A DNA stretch of 64,000 nt from Pseudomonas oryzihabitans (GTDB lineage: Bacteria > Pseudomonadota > Gammaproteobacteria > Pseudomonadales > Pseudomonadaceae), in the NCBI RefSeq assembly GCF_006384975.1, contig NZ_CP021645.1, forward strand, positions 643,501 through 707,500, written 5' to 3'. Both the position numbers and the translations under genes were made by a program. A model generated the notes under the pieces. The model searched no databases, was not told the DNA's origin, and worked only from the letters and a program-made list of their open reading frames with translations. Shown here piece by piece: positions 56,468-64,000 of this stretch (the stretch's first letter is position 1; each line of letters begins with the position of its first letter).

Positions 56468-57762
56468 GCAGCCTCATCGAAGAGTCCGGCTTGCCCGCGT
56501 CCACGCACATCCAGGCGCAGGTCACCCAACAGCGCTGGTTGCGGGTCATTCCGCCGATCCTCATCGCCTGCATCATGTCCTACGTCGACCGCATCAGCAT
56601 CGCCTTCGCCATGCCCGGGGGCATGGCCAGCGACCTGGGCGTATCGGCCAGCATGGTCGGCTTCGCCGGCGGCATCTTCTTCATCGGTTATCTGTTCCTG
56701 CAGATTCCCGGCGGCAAGATCGCCGTGCACGGCAGCGGCAAGGCCTTCATCGGCTGGTCGTTGCTGGCCTGGGCGATCATTTCGGTGCTCACCGGGCTGG
56801 TACGCAACGAGTACGAGCTGCTGTTCCTGCGCTTCGCCCTGGGCGTGGCCGAGGGTGGCATGCTGCCGGTGGTGCTGACCATGATCGCCAACTGGTTCCC
56901 GGACCACGAACGGGGCCGGGCCAACGCCATCGTCATCATGTTCGTCCCCCTGGCGGGCATCCTCAGCGCGCCGCTGTCCGGCTGGATCATCGCCGTCTTC
57001 GACTGGCGCGTGCTGTTCATCAGTGCCGGGATCGGCTCGGCGCTGGTCATGGTGCTCTGGTGGTTGACGGTGAGCGACCGTCCGCAGGAAGCCAAATGGC
57101 TATCCGCAGCCGAGCGCGACTACCTGGTGCACACCCTGGGTGCCGAACAGCAGCGGCTACGCGCCCAAGGCGAGGCCAAGCAGTCCCTGAGCCAGATCCT
57201 GCCCGAGCGCACGCTCTGGCACCTCATCGCGGTCAACTTCTTCTATCAGTTCGGCATCTACGGCTACACCCTGTGGCTGCCGAGCATCCTCAAGGAACTC
57301 ACCCACAGTGGCATGGGCATGGTCGGCATGCTGACCATCCTGCCGTATCTCGCCGCCCTGGCCGGCATGTTCCTGTTTTCCAACCTGTCGGATCGCACTG
57401 GCCGTCGGCGTCTCTTCGTCTGCCTGCCGTTGGCCGGCTTCGCTGCCTGCCTGTTCCTCTCCGTCACCCTGCACGAGCACCTGTGGCTGGCCTATGCGGC
57501 CCTGGTCGGCTGCGGCTTCTTCCTGCAGTCCGCGGCAGGCGTCTTCTGGACCATCCCACCGCGGCTGTTCAGCGCCGAGGCCGCCGGTGGCGCTCGCGGC
57601 CTGATCAATGCCTTGGGCAACCTGGGCGGCTTCTGCGGACCCTATCTGGTCGGCGTACTCATCGTGCGCTACGACCAGGGTACCGGCGTGTACTGCCTGG
57701 CGATTTCCCTGGCGACCGCGGCGCTGCTGGCCTTGCTGCTACCCCGGCGTTGCGAACGCTGA
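56464..57762 (+). CDS. MFS transporter, ACS family
   Basis: A 432-residue permease with 12 helices (VIPPILIACIMSYVDRISIAFAMPGGMASDLGVSASMVGFAGGIFFIGYLFLQIPGG split by the usual loops, RFALGVAEGGMLPVVLTMIANWFPDHERGRANAIVIM). The VDRISIAFAMP pattern groups it with sugar-acid and phthalate-type transporters. It lies between the pdxA-like gene and the beta-propeller gene on one transcript, with 27 bases to the latter. Confidence 0.9.
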   Translation: MSSLIEESGLPASTHIQAQVTQQRWLRVIPPILIACIMSYVDRISIAFAMPGGMASDLGVSASMVGFAGGIFFIGYLFLQIPGGKIAVHGSGKAFIGWSLLAWAIISVLTGLVRNEYELLFLRFALGVAEGGMLPVVLTMIANWFPDHERGRANAIVIMFVPLAGILSAPLSGWIIAVFDWRVLFISAGIGSALVMVLWWLTVSDRPQEAKWLSAAERDYLVHTLGAEQQRLRAQGEAKQSLSQILPERTLWHLIAVNFFYQFGIYGYTLWLPSILKELTHSGMGMVGMLTILPYLAALAGMFLFSNLSDRTGRRRLFVCLPLAGFAACLFLSVTLHEHLWLAYAALVGCGFFLQSAAGVFWTIPPRLFSAEAAGGARGLINALGNLGGFCGPYLVGVLIVRYDQGTGVYCLAISLATAALLALLLPRRCER

Positions 57763-57789
57763 TCCCCTCAATTCCTCTGGAGTGAACCC

Positions 57790-58716
57790 ATGAGTCGTGA
57801 AATCCTCTTGCTGGTCGAGAAGTGCGCCCACACCTTCAGCTTCTACGATGTCGACAGTGGCGATGCCCTCGAACACATCCAGCTACCCGAGTTTCCCCAC
57901 GAATTCGTGGTGGATGCCGCCAATCGCTACGCCTATGTCGGCCACTACGGTATCGAAACCTCGAGCCACAAGGGCGAGGGCGGCTGCTCGGTATTCGTCA
58001 TCGACCTGCAGGCACGCAAGCATGTACGGACCCTGGATATCTGGCCCTATCGGCGTCCCCACGGCCTGGCGCTGGATGAACAGGGGCGCCTCTACGTACT
58101 CAGTGAAGCCGATTCCACCCTGCTGATCTTCGACGAGCCGGAGCGCCGCGACGTCCCCGATCGTGCCGTACCCTCGGGCGGCTACAAGAGCCACCTGGTG
58201 GCCCTGAGTCGCAATGGCGAGACGGCCTTCGCGCTGAACCTGCTGAGCAATACCGTTACCCGCCTCGCGCCCCAGGATCCGACTCGCGCTCCCGAACCGT
58301 TGCAGCCCGGCAACCGTCCGGAAGGCAACTGCTTCAGCCGTGACGAGTGCCTGCTCTATGTGAGCACCCGCGGCGACGACGGCATCGTCGCCATCGATAC
58401 CCAGAGTCTGGAAATCGTCGCCCGCGGCCGCACCGGTCGTGATCCGACACGCATCTATCGTGACCGCCGCGACCGTCTCTATGTCACCAACTACGGCGAA
58501 ACCTCGCTGTCGGTGTTCGACGAGCGTCTACAACCGCTCGGGCGCATCGAGCTGGAGAGCACCGCCATCGCCATGAGCCTGCATCCCACCCGCGACCTGG
58601 CCTTCGTCACTCTCAAGGACCAACGCGTGGGCATGCTCGATCTGGAGACCTGGCAGATGCGGCGCTACTTCAAGACCCTGCTGGAGCCCGACGTGTCCCA
58701 GGTCATAGTGGCATGA
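57790..58716 (+). CDS. YncE/lactonase-like beta-propeller protein
   Basis: A 308-residue protein built of repeated blades (LQARKHVRTLDIWPYRRPHGLALDEQGRLYVLSEADSTLLIFD pattern, LSRNGETAFALNLLSNTVTRLAP, YVSTRGDDGIVAIDTQSLEIVARGRTGRDPTRIYRD). No signal peptide, so it is cytoplasmic. Family members include lactonases and binding proteins. Its stop overlaps the next ATG (ATGA). In this operon a lactonase role is reasonable but unproven. Confidence 0.75.
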   Translation: MSREILLLVEKCAHTFSFYDVDSGDALEHIQLPEFPHEFVVDAANRYAYVGHYGIETSSHKGEGGCSVFVIDLQARKHVRTLDIWPYRRPHGLALDEQGRLYVLSEADSTLLIFDEPERRDVPDRAVPSGGYKSHLVALSRNGETAFALNLLSNTVTRLAPQDPTRAPEPLQPGNRPEGNCFSRDECLLYVSTRGDDGIVAIDTQSLEIVARGRTGRDPTRIYRDRRDRLYVTNYGETSLSVFDERLQPLGRIELESTAIAMSLHPTRDLAFVTLKDQRVGMLDLETWQMRRYFKTLLEPDVSQVIVA

Positions 58717-59639
58717 CGCAGCGGGTCCTGATCGATGCCCATCACCACCTCTGGGACCTTGGCCGGCTCGACTATCCCTGGCTGCAGGGGGAGGGCGAGC
58801 CGGGCTTCTTCCTCGGCGACTATCGGGCCCTGCGCCGCAACTATCTGCCCGAGGATTTCCGGCGCGATACCGCCAGTGTCCGGCTACTGGCCTCGGTGCA
58901 TTGCGAAGCCGAGCACTCCCGCGCCGATCCGGTGGCGGAAACGCGCTGGCTGACCCTGCAACAGGCGCGTACCGGGCTGCCCAACGTGCTGGTGGCCTGG
59001 GCGCCGCTACTGTCGCCCGCTGCGGAAGGAATACTCGAGGCCCACCGGCAGTCCCCGCTGCTGCGAGGCATCCGTTACAAGCCGCTGACCGCCCGTAGCC
59101 CTGGCGAAAGCGAGCAGGTTAGAGGCCAGCCAGGCAGCCTGCAGGACCCGGCCTGGCATCCGGCGCTGGCGCTGCTTGAGCGGCTGGGCCTGAGCTGGGA
59201 TCTGCGCGTGCCCTGGTGGCACCTGGAGGAGGCTGCGGCCTTGCTCGCAGCCCACCCCGAACTGACTGTCGTCCTCAATCACACGGGTTTGCCCTGGGAT
59301 CGTAGCCCCACGGGCTTGGCGCTATGGCGAAGGGGTATGCAAGCCTTGGCACGGCTGCCGCACGTCGCGGTCAAGGTCTCGGAGTTCGGCCTGCCCGAAC
59401 CTGGCTGGGACGTGAAGCAGAACTACCGTCTGGTGCGTGACACCCTGGAGCTCTTCGGTCACGAGCGCTGCCTGTTCGCCAGCAACTTCCCGGTCGCCAG
59501 CCTGCGCATCGGCTACACCGAACTGGTCGCCCATTTCGAAGCCTTCCTCGCTCAGGACACACCTGCTCAGCGTGAAGCCTTCTTCTGGCGTACGGCCCAG
59601 CGGGTCTACCGCATTCCCCTGACCATTCCGGTGCCATAA
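58713..59639 (+). CDS. COG3618 amidohydrolase (lactonase type), copy 2
   Basis: A 308-residue TIM-barrel hydrolase with IDAHHHLWDLGRLDYPWL, HCEAEH, LNHTGLPWDRSPTGLALWR and SNFPVASLRIGY. It shares its metal motifs and length with the copy at 49598-50539 but is clearly diverged. It is coupled to the beta-propeller gene (4-base overlap) and is the last gene of the pdxA-like operon. Confidence 0.87.
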   Translation: MTQRVLIDAHHHLWDLGRLDYPWLQGEGEPGFFLGDYRALRRNYLPEDFRRDTASVRLLASVHCEAEHSRADPVAETRWLTLQQARTGLPNVLVAWAPLLSPAAEGILEAHRQSPLLRGIRYKPLTARSPGESEQVRGQPGSLQDPAWHPALALLERLGLSWDLRVPWWHLEEAAALLAAHPELTVVLNHTGLPWDRSPTGLALWRRGMQALARLPHVAVKVSEFGLPEPGWDVKQNYRLVRDTLELFGHERCLFASNFPVASLRIGYTELVAHFEAFLAQDTPAQREAFFWRTAQRVYRIPLTIPVP

Positions 59640-59667
59640 CAGCTCTCACAGCTATTGCGGACTTGCC

Positions 59668-59682
59668 ATTTCCTCAGGTTAT
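59668..59682. promoter_or_regulatory. T-N11-A operator upstream of the RhmD-like gene
   Basis: ATTTCCTCAGGTTAT, related to the sites at 48079, 48162 and 55077. It lies 98-112 bases before the GTG start; a TTGATT -35-like element begins 24 bases after its centre. Confidence 0.6.
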
Positions 59683-59779
59683 CGATGCATGCGAGGAATT
59701 GATTAGTGCCGGTGTCGCCTAGTTCCTACAGTCGACTACACGCCTTGGCGTGAACCTCTAAGAATCCAGGAGTCACATT

Positions 59780-60955
59780 GTGAAAATCACCAGCGTCCGT
59801 ACCCGCGTCTTCGAATGGAAAGGCAAGGTTGTCCCGCCTCAGGCGCACTTCTGTACCAATGCCACCGATATCCTCTACGAGCGCGGGGACGCCATGGGCT
59901 CCTTCCGCTTCCACGGCTGGCTGGTGGTTGAGATCGAGACCGATAGCGGCCTGGTCGGCCTCGGCAACTGCGCCCTGGCACCACGGGTGGCCAAGGAGAT
60001 CATCGACCTGTACCTGACGCCCATCGTCCTGGGCCAGGACCCCTTCGACAACGAATACCTCTGGCAGAAGATGTACCGCCGTACCCATGCCTGGGGTCGC
60101 AAGGGTATCGGCATGGCCGCCATCTCCGCTGTCGACCTGGCAATTTGGGATCTGATGGGCAAGGCCGTGAACAAGCCGGTGTTCAAGCTCCTCGGCGGCC
60201 GCACCAAGGAAAAGATCCCCTGCTATGCCTCCAAGCTCTATGCCAACGACAACCTGGACCTGTTCCTGGAAGAGGCCCAGGGCTATCTCAGCCAGGGCTT
60301 CAATGCCCTCAAGATGAGATTCGGCTACGGTCCCAAGGACGGCCCCGCCGGCATGCGGCGCAACATTGAGCAGGTGCGTGCCCTGCGCGAGCTGGCCGGT
60401 CCCGATGTCGACATCATGCTGGAGTGCTACATGGGCTGGACCCTGGAATATGCCCGCCGCATGCTGCCCAAGCTGGCCGAGTTCGAACCGCGCTGGCTGG
60501 AAGAGCCGGTCATCGCCGACGACCTCGAAGGCTACGTCGAACTCAAGAAGATGGGCATCATGCCCATCTCCGGAGGTGAGCATGAATTCACCTCCTACGG
60601 CTTCAAGGACCTCCTCGAACGCCGCGCCGTGGACGTCATCCAGTACGACACCAATCGCGTCGGCGGCATCACTGCCGCACGCAAGGTCAACGCCCTGGCG
60701 GAGGCCTGGTCGGTCCCGGTCATCCCCCATGCCGGCCAGATGCACAACTACCATCTGACCATGGCCAGCACCGCCTCGCCCATGGCCGAATTCTTCCCGG
60801 TATTCGACGTGGAAGTGGGCAACGAGCTCTTCTATTACGTGTTCAAGGGCGAACCCCAGCCGGTCGGTGGCTACCTGCAACTGGACGACGACAAACCTGG
60901 CCTCGGGCTTGAACTCTCGGAAGAGCATCTCAAGGATTTCGATGTGATCGAGTGA
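59780..60955 (+). CDS. Mandelate racemase/enolase-superfamily acid-sugar dehydratase (RhmD-like)
   Basis: A 391-residue enzyme with the N-terminal capping domain ([41 protein letters not shown]) and the barrel with [18 protein letters not shown], metal ligands in [14 protein letters not shown] and SGGEHEF, and the catalytic His in [14 protein letters not shown]. The KMxxGxGPxDG segment and HxxxxxxH pattern resemble L-rhamnonate dehydratase. The start is GTG at 59780 with AGGAG upstream. It probably dehydrates an aldonate to a 2-keto-3-deoxy acid; the exact sugar is not readable. Confidence 0.85.
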   Translation: MKITSVRTRVFEWKGKVVPPQAHFCTNATDILYERGDAMGSFRFHGWLVVEIETDSGLVGLGNCALAPRVAKEIIDLYLTPIVLGQDPFDNEYLWQKMYRRTHAWGRKGIGMAAISAVDLAIWDLMGKAVNKPVFKLLGGRTKEKIPCYASKLYANDNLDLFLEEAQGYLSQGFNALKMRFGYGPKDGPAGMRRNIEQVRALRELAGPDVDIMLECYMGWTLEYARRMLPKLAEFEPRWLEEPVIADDLEGYVELKKMGIMPISGGEHEFTSYGFKDLLERRAVDVIQYDTNRVGGITAARKVNALAEAWSVPVIPHAGQMHNYHLTMASTASPMAEFFPVFDVEVGNELFYYVFKGEPQPVGGYLQLDDDKPGLGLELSEEHLKDFDVIE

Positions 60956-60965
60956 AGGCTCCTGT

Positions 60966-60999
60966 CCGTACCTGCCGTCGCTGGCGATGGCAGGTGCGG
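60966..60999. terminator. Hairpin between the RhmD-like and tautomerase genes
   Basis: 11-bp stem CCGTACCTGCC / GGCAGGTGCGG with one T-G pair, 12-base loop, between convergent genes. No T-run is present. Confidence 0.5.
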
Positions 61000-61008
61000 A
61001 TACCTTGC

Positions 61009-61407
61009 CTAGACCCCAGCCTGCTGGTGTCGCCACTCCTGAGTGCGGCCTCCATAGCCATAGGCCGCCGCTCGTGCATCGATCAGATGTACGTAGCATA
61101 AGTCGTGTAGATCGGGTCTTAGCGTCGCCATGGCAGCCTGGACTTCACGCAGAAAGCGCGCCTTCTCACCTTTGGTATTCGTCTCGTCAGTGATGCTGAT
61201 GTCGAGATGGAAGGCACTACCGCCCAGCGTCGCCAGTGACCGGCCACCCAAGAACCAGTCTGCGTCGGGTATGTAGTGAACGGTTGTCGCCATCAGCTCG
61301 GTGCGTTTGCCTAGATGCTCCTCCACAAGGCGATTGATAACTTCCATTGCACGTTGGCCAAGCGCTTCATCTCTCGCGCCGGACAAATGAAGAACGATAT
61401 GGGGCAT
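61009..61407 (-). CDS. Tautomerase-superfamily protein
   Basis: A 132-residue protein starting MPHIVLHLSG, so Pro is the N-terminal residue after Met removal, as tautomerases need. The order resembles the CHMI/4-OT superfamily (VEEHLGKRTELMATTVHYIPDADWFLGG, FHLDISITDETNTKGEKARFLREV). GAGGAAG precedes the ATG at 61407. It is divergent from a lysR gene 103 bases away. The substrate is unknown. Confidence 0.8.
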   Translation of the reverse strand: MPHIVLHLSGARDEALGQRAMEVINRLVEEHLGKRTELMATTVHYIPDADWFLGGRSLATLGGSAFHLDISITDETNTKGEKARFLREVQAAMATLRPDLHDLCYVHLIDARAAAYGYGGRTQEWRHQQAGV

Positions 61408-61510
61408 GGCTACTTCCTCATTGGATGGTGGTAGCCAGTCTGCGCAACGCATTTGCAGCGGAAAAGCGGGAAGATAAAATGCTATCCATCGGTTTATGGA
61501 ATGGATGCTT

Positions 61511-62392
61511 ATGCAAGGTTTCGATCTTGAACACCTTCGTACCCTCGTGACAGCTGTAGATGCAGGTAGCCTTTCGGCTGCGGTGCCACTGCGTTGCCTG
61601 TCCCAGTCAGCGCTGAGCGAGCAGCTGAGAAAGCTGGAAGAACGCGCCGGGCAGCCATTGCTGATTCGCAGTAAGACCGGGGTCAGGCCTACCGCTGCAG
61701 GTGAGCGGCTGCTGCAACACGCCAGACCGCTGTTGGCCATGGCCGATGCGGCTTGGCGCGATCTGCACGAGGTTCCCCTCGAAGGTGAGGCCAGCCTCGG
61801 CGTGACGGACTACTTTCGTCCGGCGGATCTGGCGCGCCTCTTGGCACGCCTGAATCGCCAGCTTCCCCGGCTACGCCTGCGCACTCGTATAGGCAGAAGC
61901 GACGATCTGGAAGTTGCCCAGCGTCAGGGTGATCTGGATCTCGCCATCGTCATGCATCTGGAGGCTGGCGAGCGTGCCGTGCCAGCGGCGGCCAGTCCCT
62001 TGCACCGGGAGGCGTTAGCCTGGGTTGGCTCCTTGGGTGAGGGCCTGCTTCATGCGGGGCGGCCGGTACCCTTGGCCCTGTTGCCGGAGAGCTGCTCCTT
62101 GCACCGCCTGGCCTGCGCCCGACTGGAATCCGAAGGTATTCCCTACGTTGTCAACCACATCGCCTCTGGCGTCGCGGGCCTTCAGGCGGCGGTATCTGCC
62201 GGCCTTGGAATTGCCTGTCTGAATGCGTCGGCTGTCGCGGGGCAAGGGCTGCGCTTGCTCGACGAAGACGCTCTACCTTCCCTACCCAAAGTGCAATTCG
62301 TTCTATTACGGCCTCGGCTGGAGGACGAATCACCGCGTTCGCGGCAGTTGCAGGCGCTAGGCGATGCAGTTGCCGAAGCCTTGCGGGGATAG
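61511..62392 (+). CDS. LysR-family regulator divergent from the tautomerase gene
   Basis: A 293-residue LTTR (FDLEHLRTLVTAVDAGSLSAAVPLRCLSQSALSEQLRKLEERAGQPLLIRS). The HTH is slightly unusual in having SAAVPLRCLSQSALSEQL. The C-terminal domain is normal. In-frame ATGs at 61496 and 61505 are alternatives; I use 61511 because it gives the usual LysR N-terminus and a GGA lies upstream. By position it probably regulates the tautomerase gene. Confidence 0.87.
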   Translation: MQGFDLEHLRTLVTAVDAGSLSAAVPLRCLSQSALSEQLRKLEERAGQPLLIRSKTGVRPTAAGERLLQHARPLLAMADAAWRDLHEVPLEGEASLGVTDYFRPADLARLLARLNRQLPRLRLRTRIGRSDDLEVAQRQGDLDLAIVMHLEAGERAVPAAASPLHREALAWVGSLGEGLLHAGRPVPLALLPESCSLHRLACARLESEGIPYVVNHIASGVAGLQAAVSAGLGIACLNASAVAGQGLRLLDEDALPSLPKVQFVLLRPRLEDESPRSRQLQALGDAVAEALRG

Positions 62393-62461
62393 ATAGCAAA
62401 ACCCTCCGACGACAGGCTCATCCAGCTGCTGCTGGAGGAGTCCCTTGGCACGACGCTTGAC

Positions 62462-64000
62462 TCAACCTGCCAGGATCGCTGCCGCTCCGCGCGGCTGCCG
62501 CGTGTACCACAGCACCCGGCTCACGCCCCGGGTCACTGCCACATAACTCAGACGCAGCGCCTCGTCGGCCATGGCTTCGTCGTAGCTTTGTTGGAAATGC
62601 CCACTGACTGCATAAAGGGCGTTGCGCAGAGGGTGTGTCTGCTGGGGCTGGCCATCGTCCAGCACGATCGCTACCTCCGCCTGCAAGCCCTTGGCTCGAT
62701 GAATGGTGCAGGTTCGCACGCCAGGCTGGCGTCCCAACTGTTCGTTCAGGGCTTTCAGAGGGGCATTCAGACGGCTCATCACCATCACCGCGCAACGCTC
62801 CGGCCGTTCACGTTCCGCCGCGTAGCGCCGCTGTACCTCGACCTCATTCAGCAGCGAGGGCAACTGCCGACCGATATCGAATTGCGGTACGACCTTCACA
62901 CCATGCCCTTGCTCATCTGCAGTATGGAAAGCCTGGGTACGCTTGGGCTGTTTGTGGCGCACCTGTGCCAGGACACGCTCCCCGTCCGCTACGATTTGCG
63001 GCGAAGACCTATAGTTGGTTCCCAGCATCAACGTCTGGCTGGGATTTTGCCCGGGAAACCAGTGATCGAAATGAATGAACAATTCCGGTGAGCTGCCACG
63101 CCAGCCATAGATGGATTGCCAGTCATCGCCGATGGCCATCAGGGATGGCCCGACCTTTTCCTCGGCGAGCCTTCGTTGGACCTGTTGAAGCCACAGGGCG
63201 ATCTGCGGCGAGATGTCCTGGAATTCATCGATCAGCAAATGGGTAAAGGGCTCCAGACGGCCAATAAGGGCGCGGCTGGGCTTCTTTTCCAAGCGATCCG
63301 TCAGTACGGCGAAGGCGGTGTTGAAGGTGATGAGTCGCTGCTCCTTCAACAGCTTGCCGAAATGCCGCCAGAACTGCTGCATGGCTTCCAGGAATATTCG
63401 ATCTCGTGTCGAGCATTCCAGCTGACTGCTCTTGAGCGAGCCGACGCGTATTCCGAGGGTCTCGGCGAACGACGCCTGGCTGTAGAAGAGCTCGAACAGC
63501 GGTTGTGGCTGTCGTTCGCCATTGAGTACGAAGGGCTGCAGGGGAGCATCGGTTGGCGGTGCTTCTTCGTTGGGCGCCGCCAATTCCAGCAGTAGATGAA
63601 TGCGTCGCCGAAATCCGGCTTCTTCGCGATAACACTTCTCGTAAGCCTGCAACAGCAATTCACGCTGACCGTCATTCAGCGTGGCGCCCGCTAGCAGGGC
63701 ATTGTCAGGCTCATCGTCCGATTTGGCATTCGTAGATAGCTGCTCGAACCACTGAGTGGCCCGCAATTCCAGGCGAGCGAGTTGCGCCATCGCGGAATGA
63801 AAGGTTCGCACCAGCTCTCTTGTTGCCTCGTCGTCAAGGGGCATGTCCCAGAACGCTAGGACGCGCTTCAGCTGGCTGCGCAACTCTTCACAGGACGCCT
63901 TGGTAAAGGAGATGACCGTTAACCGTTCCCGTGGAATATCCAGGTGACAAAGCATGAATACCACCCGCAGCACCAGCGTCGTGGTTTTACCCGAACCGGC
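62462..64000 (-). CDS. UvrD/Rep-type superfamily 1 helicase (N-terminus cut by window end)
   Basis: At least 512 residues are visible. Walker A AGSGKTTTLVLRVV begins at the window edge. Then follow motif Ia (ISFTKASCEELRSQL), Walker B HLLIDEFQDISPQIALWL, motif III GDDWQSIYGWRGSSPELF, motif IV NYRSSPQIV, motif V TCTIHRAKGLQAEVAIVL and motif VI LSYVAVTRGVSRVLWY. It is an ATP-driven 3'-5' DNA translocase of the UvrD group, shorter than UvrD or Rep. Shorter UvrD-like helicases of this kind occur in defence systems such as Gabija; the partner gene, if any, is outside the window. Only a few N-terminal residues should be missing. Confidence 0.88.
   Translation of the reverse strand, partial: AGSGKTTTLVLRVVFMLCHLDIPRERLTVISFTKASCEELRSQLKRVLAFWDMPLDDEATRELVRTFHSAMAQLARLELRATQWFEQLSTNAKSDDEPDNALLAGATLNDGQRELLLQAYEKCYREEAGFRRRIHLLLELAAPNEEAPPTDAPLQPFVLNGERQPQPLFELFYSQASFAETLGIRVGSLKSSQLECSTRDRIFLEAMQQFWRHFGKLLKEQRLITFNTAFAVLTDRLEKKPSRALIGRLEPFTHLLIDEFQDISPQIALWLQQVQRRLAEEKVGPSLMAIGDDWQSIYGWRGSSPELFIHFDHWFPGQNPSQTLMLGTNYRSSPQIVADGERVLAQVRHKQPKRTQAFHTADEQGHGVKVVPQFDIGRQLPSLLNEVEVQRRYAAERERPERCAVMVMSRLNAPLKALNEQLGRQPGVRTCTIHRAKGLQAEVAIVLDDGQPQQTHPLRNALYAVSGHFQQSYDEAMADEALRLSYVAVTRGVSRVLWYTRQPRGAAAILAG

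Overview
The window reads as a chromosomal segment of a high-GC Pseudomonas. The conserved run cspD-clpS-clpA-infA-bpt-aat-ftsK-lolA-rarA-serS-cysG, followed by tusEBCD, a Bax-inhibitor-like gene and tRNA-Ser, is the order I remember from P. aeruginosa, except that trxB is not between aat and ftsK. A species in the P. oryzihabitans/psychrotolerans area is possible, but that is a guess I cannot test here.

Layout. (1) 1-22.6 kb is a housekeeping core: the end of a RecQ-type helicase, a MarR regulator, a FimV-like LysM protein, the patatin autotransporter PlpD, the N-end-rule genes (clpS, clpA, bpt, aat), ftsK, lolA, rarA, serS, cysG, a glutathionyl-hydroquinone reductase and the tus sulfur relay. 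(2) 22.6-31.6 kb is accessory. After tRNA-Ser come a gene-poor stretch with short direct repeats, a CHASE-GGDEF cyclase, a prokaryotic ionotropic-glutamate-receptor-like channel, a zinc-starvation pair (COG0523 GTPase and folE2) behind a clear Zur box, an oxidoreductase of different base composition and an SDR. (3) 31.8-43.8 kb looks like a complete indole-to-catechol module. It holds a four-gene iif-type operon (fused hydrolase/NTF2 protein, SDR, StyA-like flavin monooxygenase, flavin reductase), an outer-membrane protein, a PAS chemoreceptor, antABC (anthranilate 1,2-dioxygenase) and two AraC regulators. Matches to the XylS-type half-site TGCA-N6-GGNTA occur before iifA, antA, one araC gene and antR. 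(4) 43.9-62.4 kb is an acid-sugar or organic-acid catabolic region. It has a tripartite TctCBA transporter, two MFS permeases, a GntP permease, a gluconolactonase, two paralogous amidohydrolases, a PdxA-like dehydrogenase, a beta-propeller protein, a RhmD-like enolase-superfamily enzyme and three LysR regulators. Four promoters there share a 15-bp T-N11-A site related to ATARCCTNAGGYTAT, which suggests one regulon. (5) The right edge carries a UvrD-type helicase gene cut by the window end.

How parts work together. In region 3, indole would be oxidised by the StyA/reductase pair, dehydrogenated by the SDR, opened to anthranilate by the hydrolase-like protein and converted by AntABC to catechol; catechol-cleavage genes are not in the window. 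In region 4, import (TctCBA, MFS), lactone hydrolysis (amidohydrolases, gluconolactonase), dehydration (RhmD-like) and oxidation (PdxA-like) fit stepwise breakdown of a hydroxy-acid whose identity the sequence does not give.
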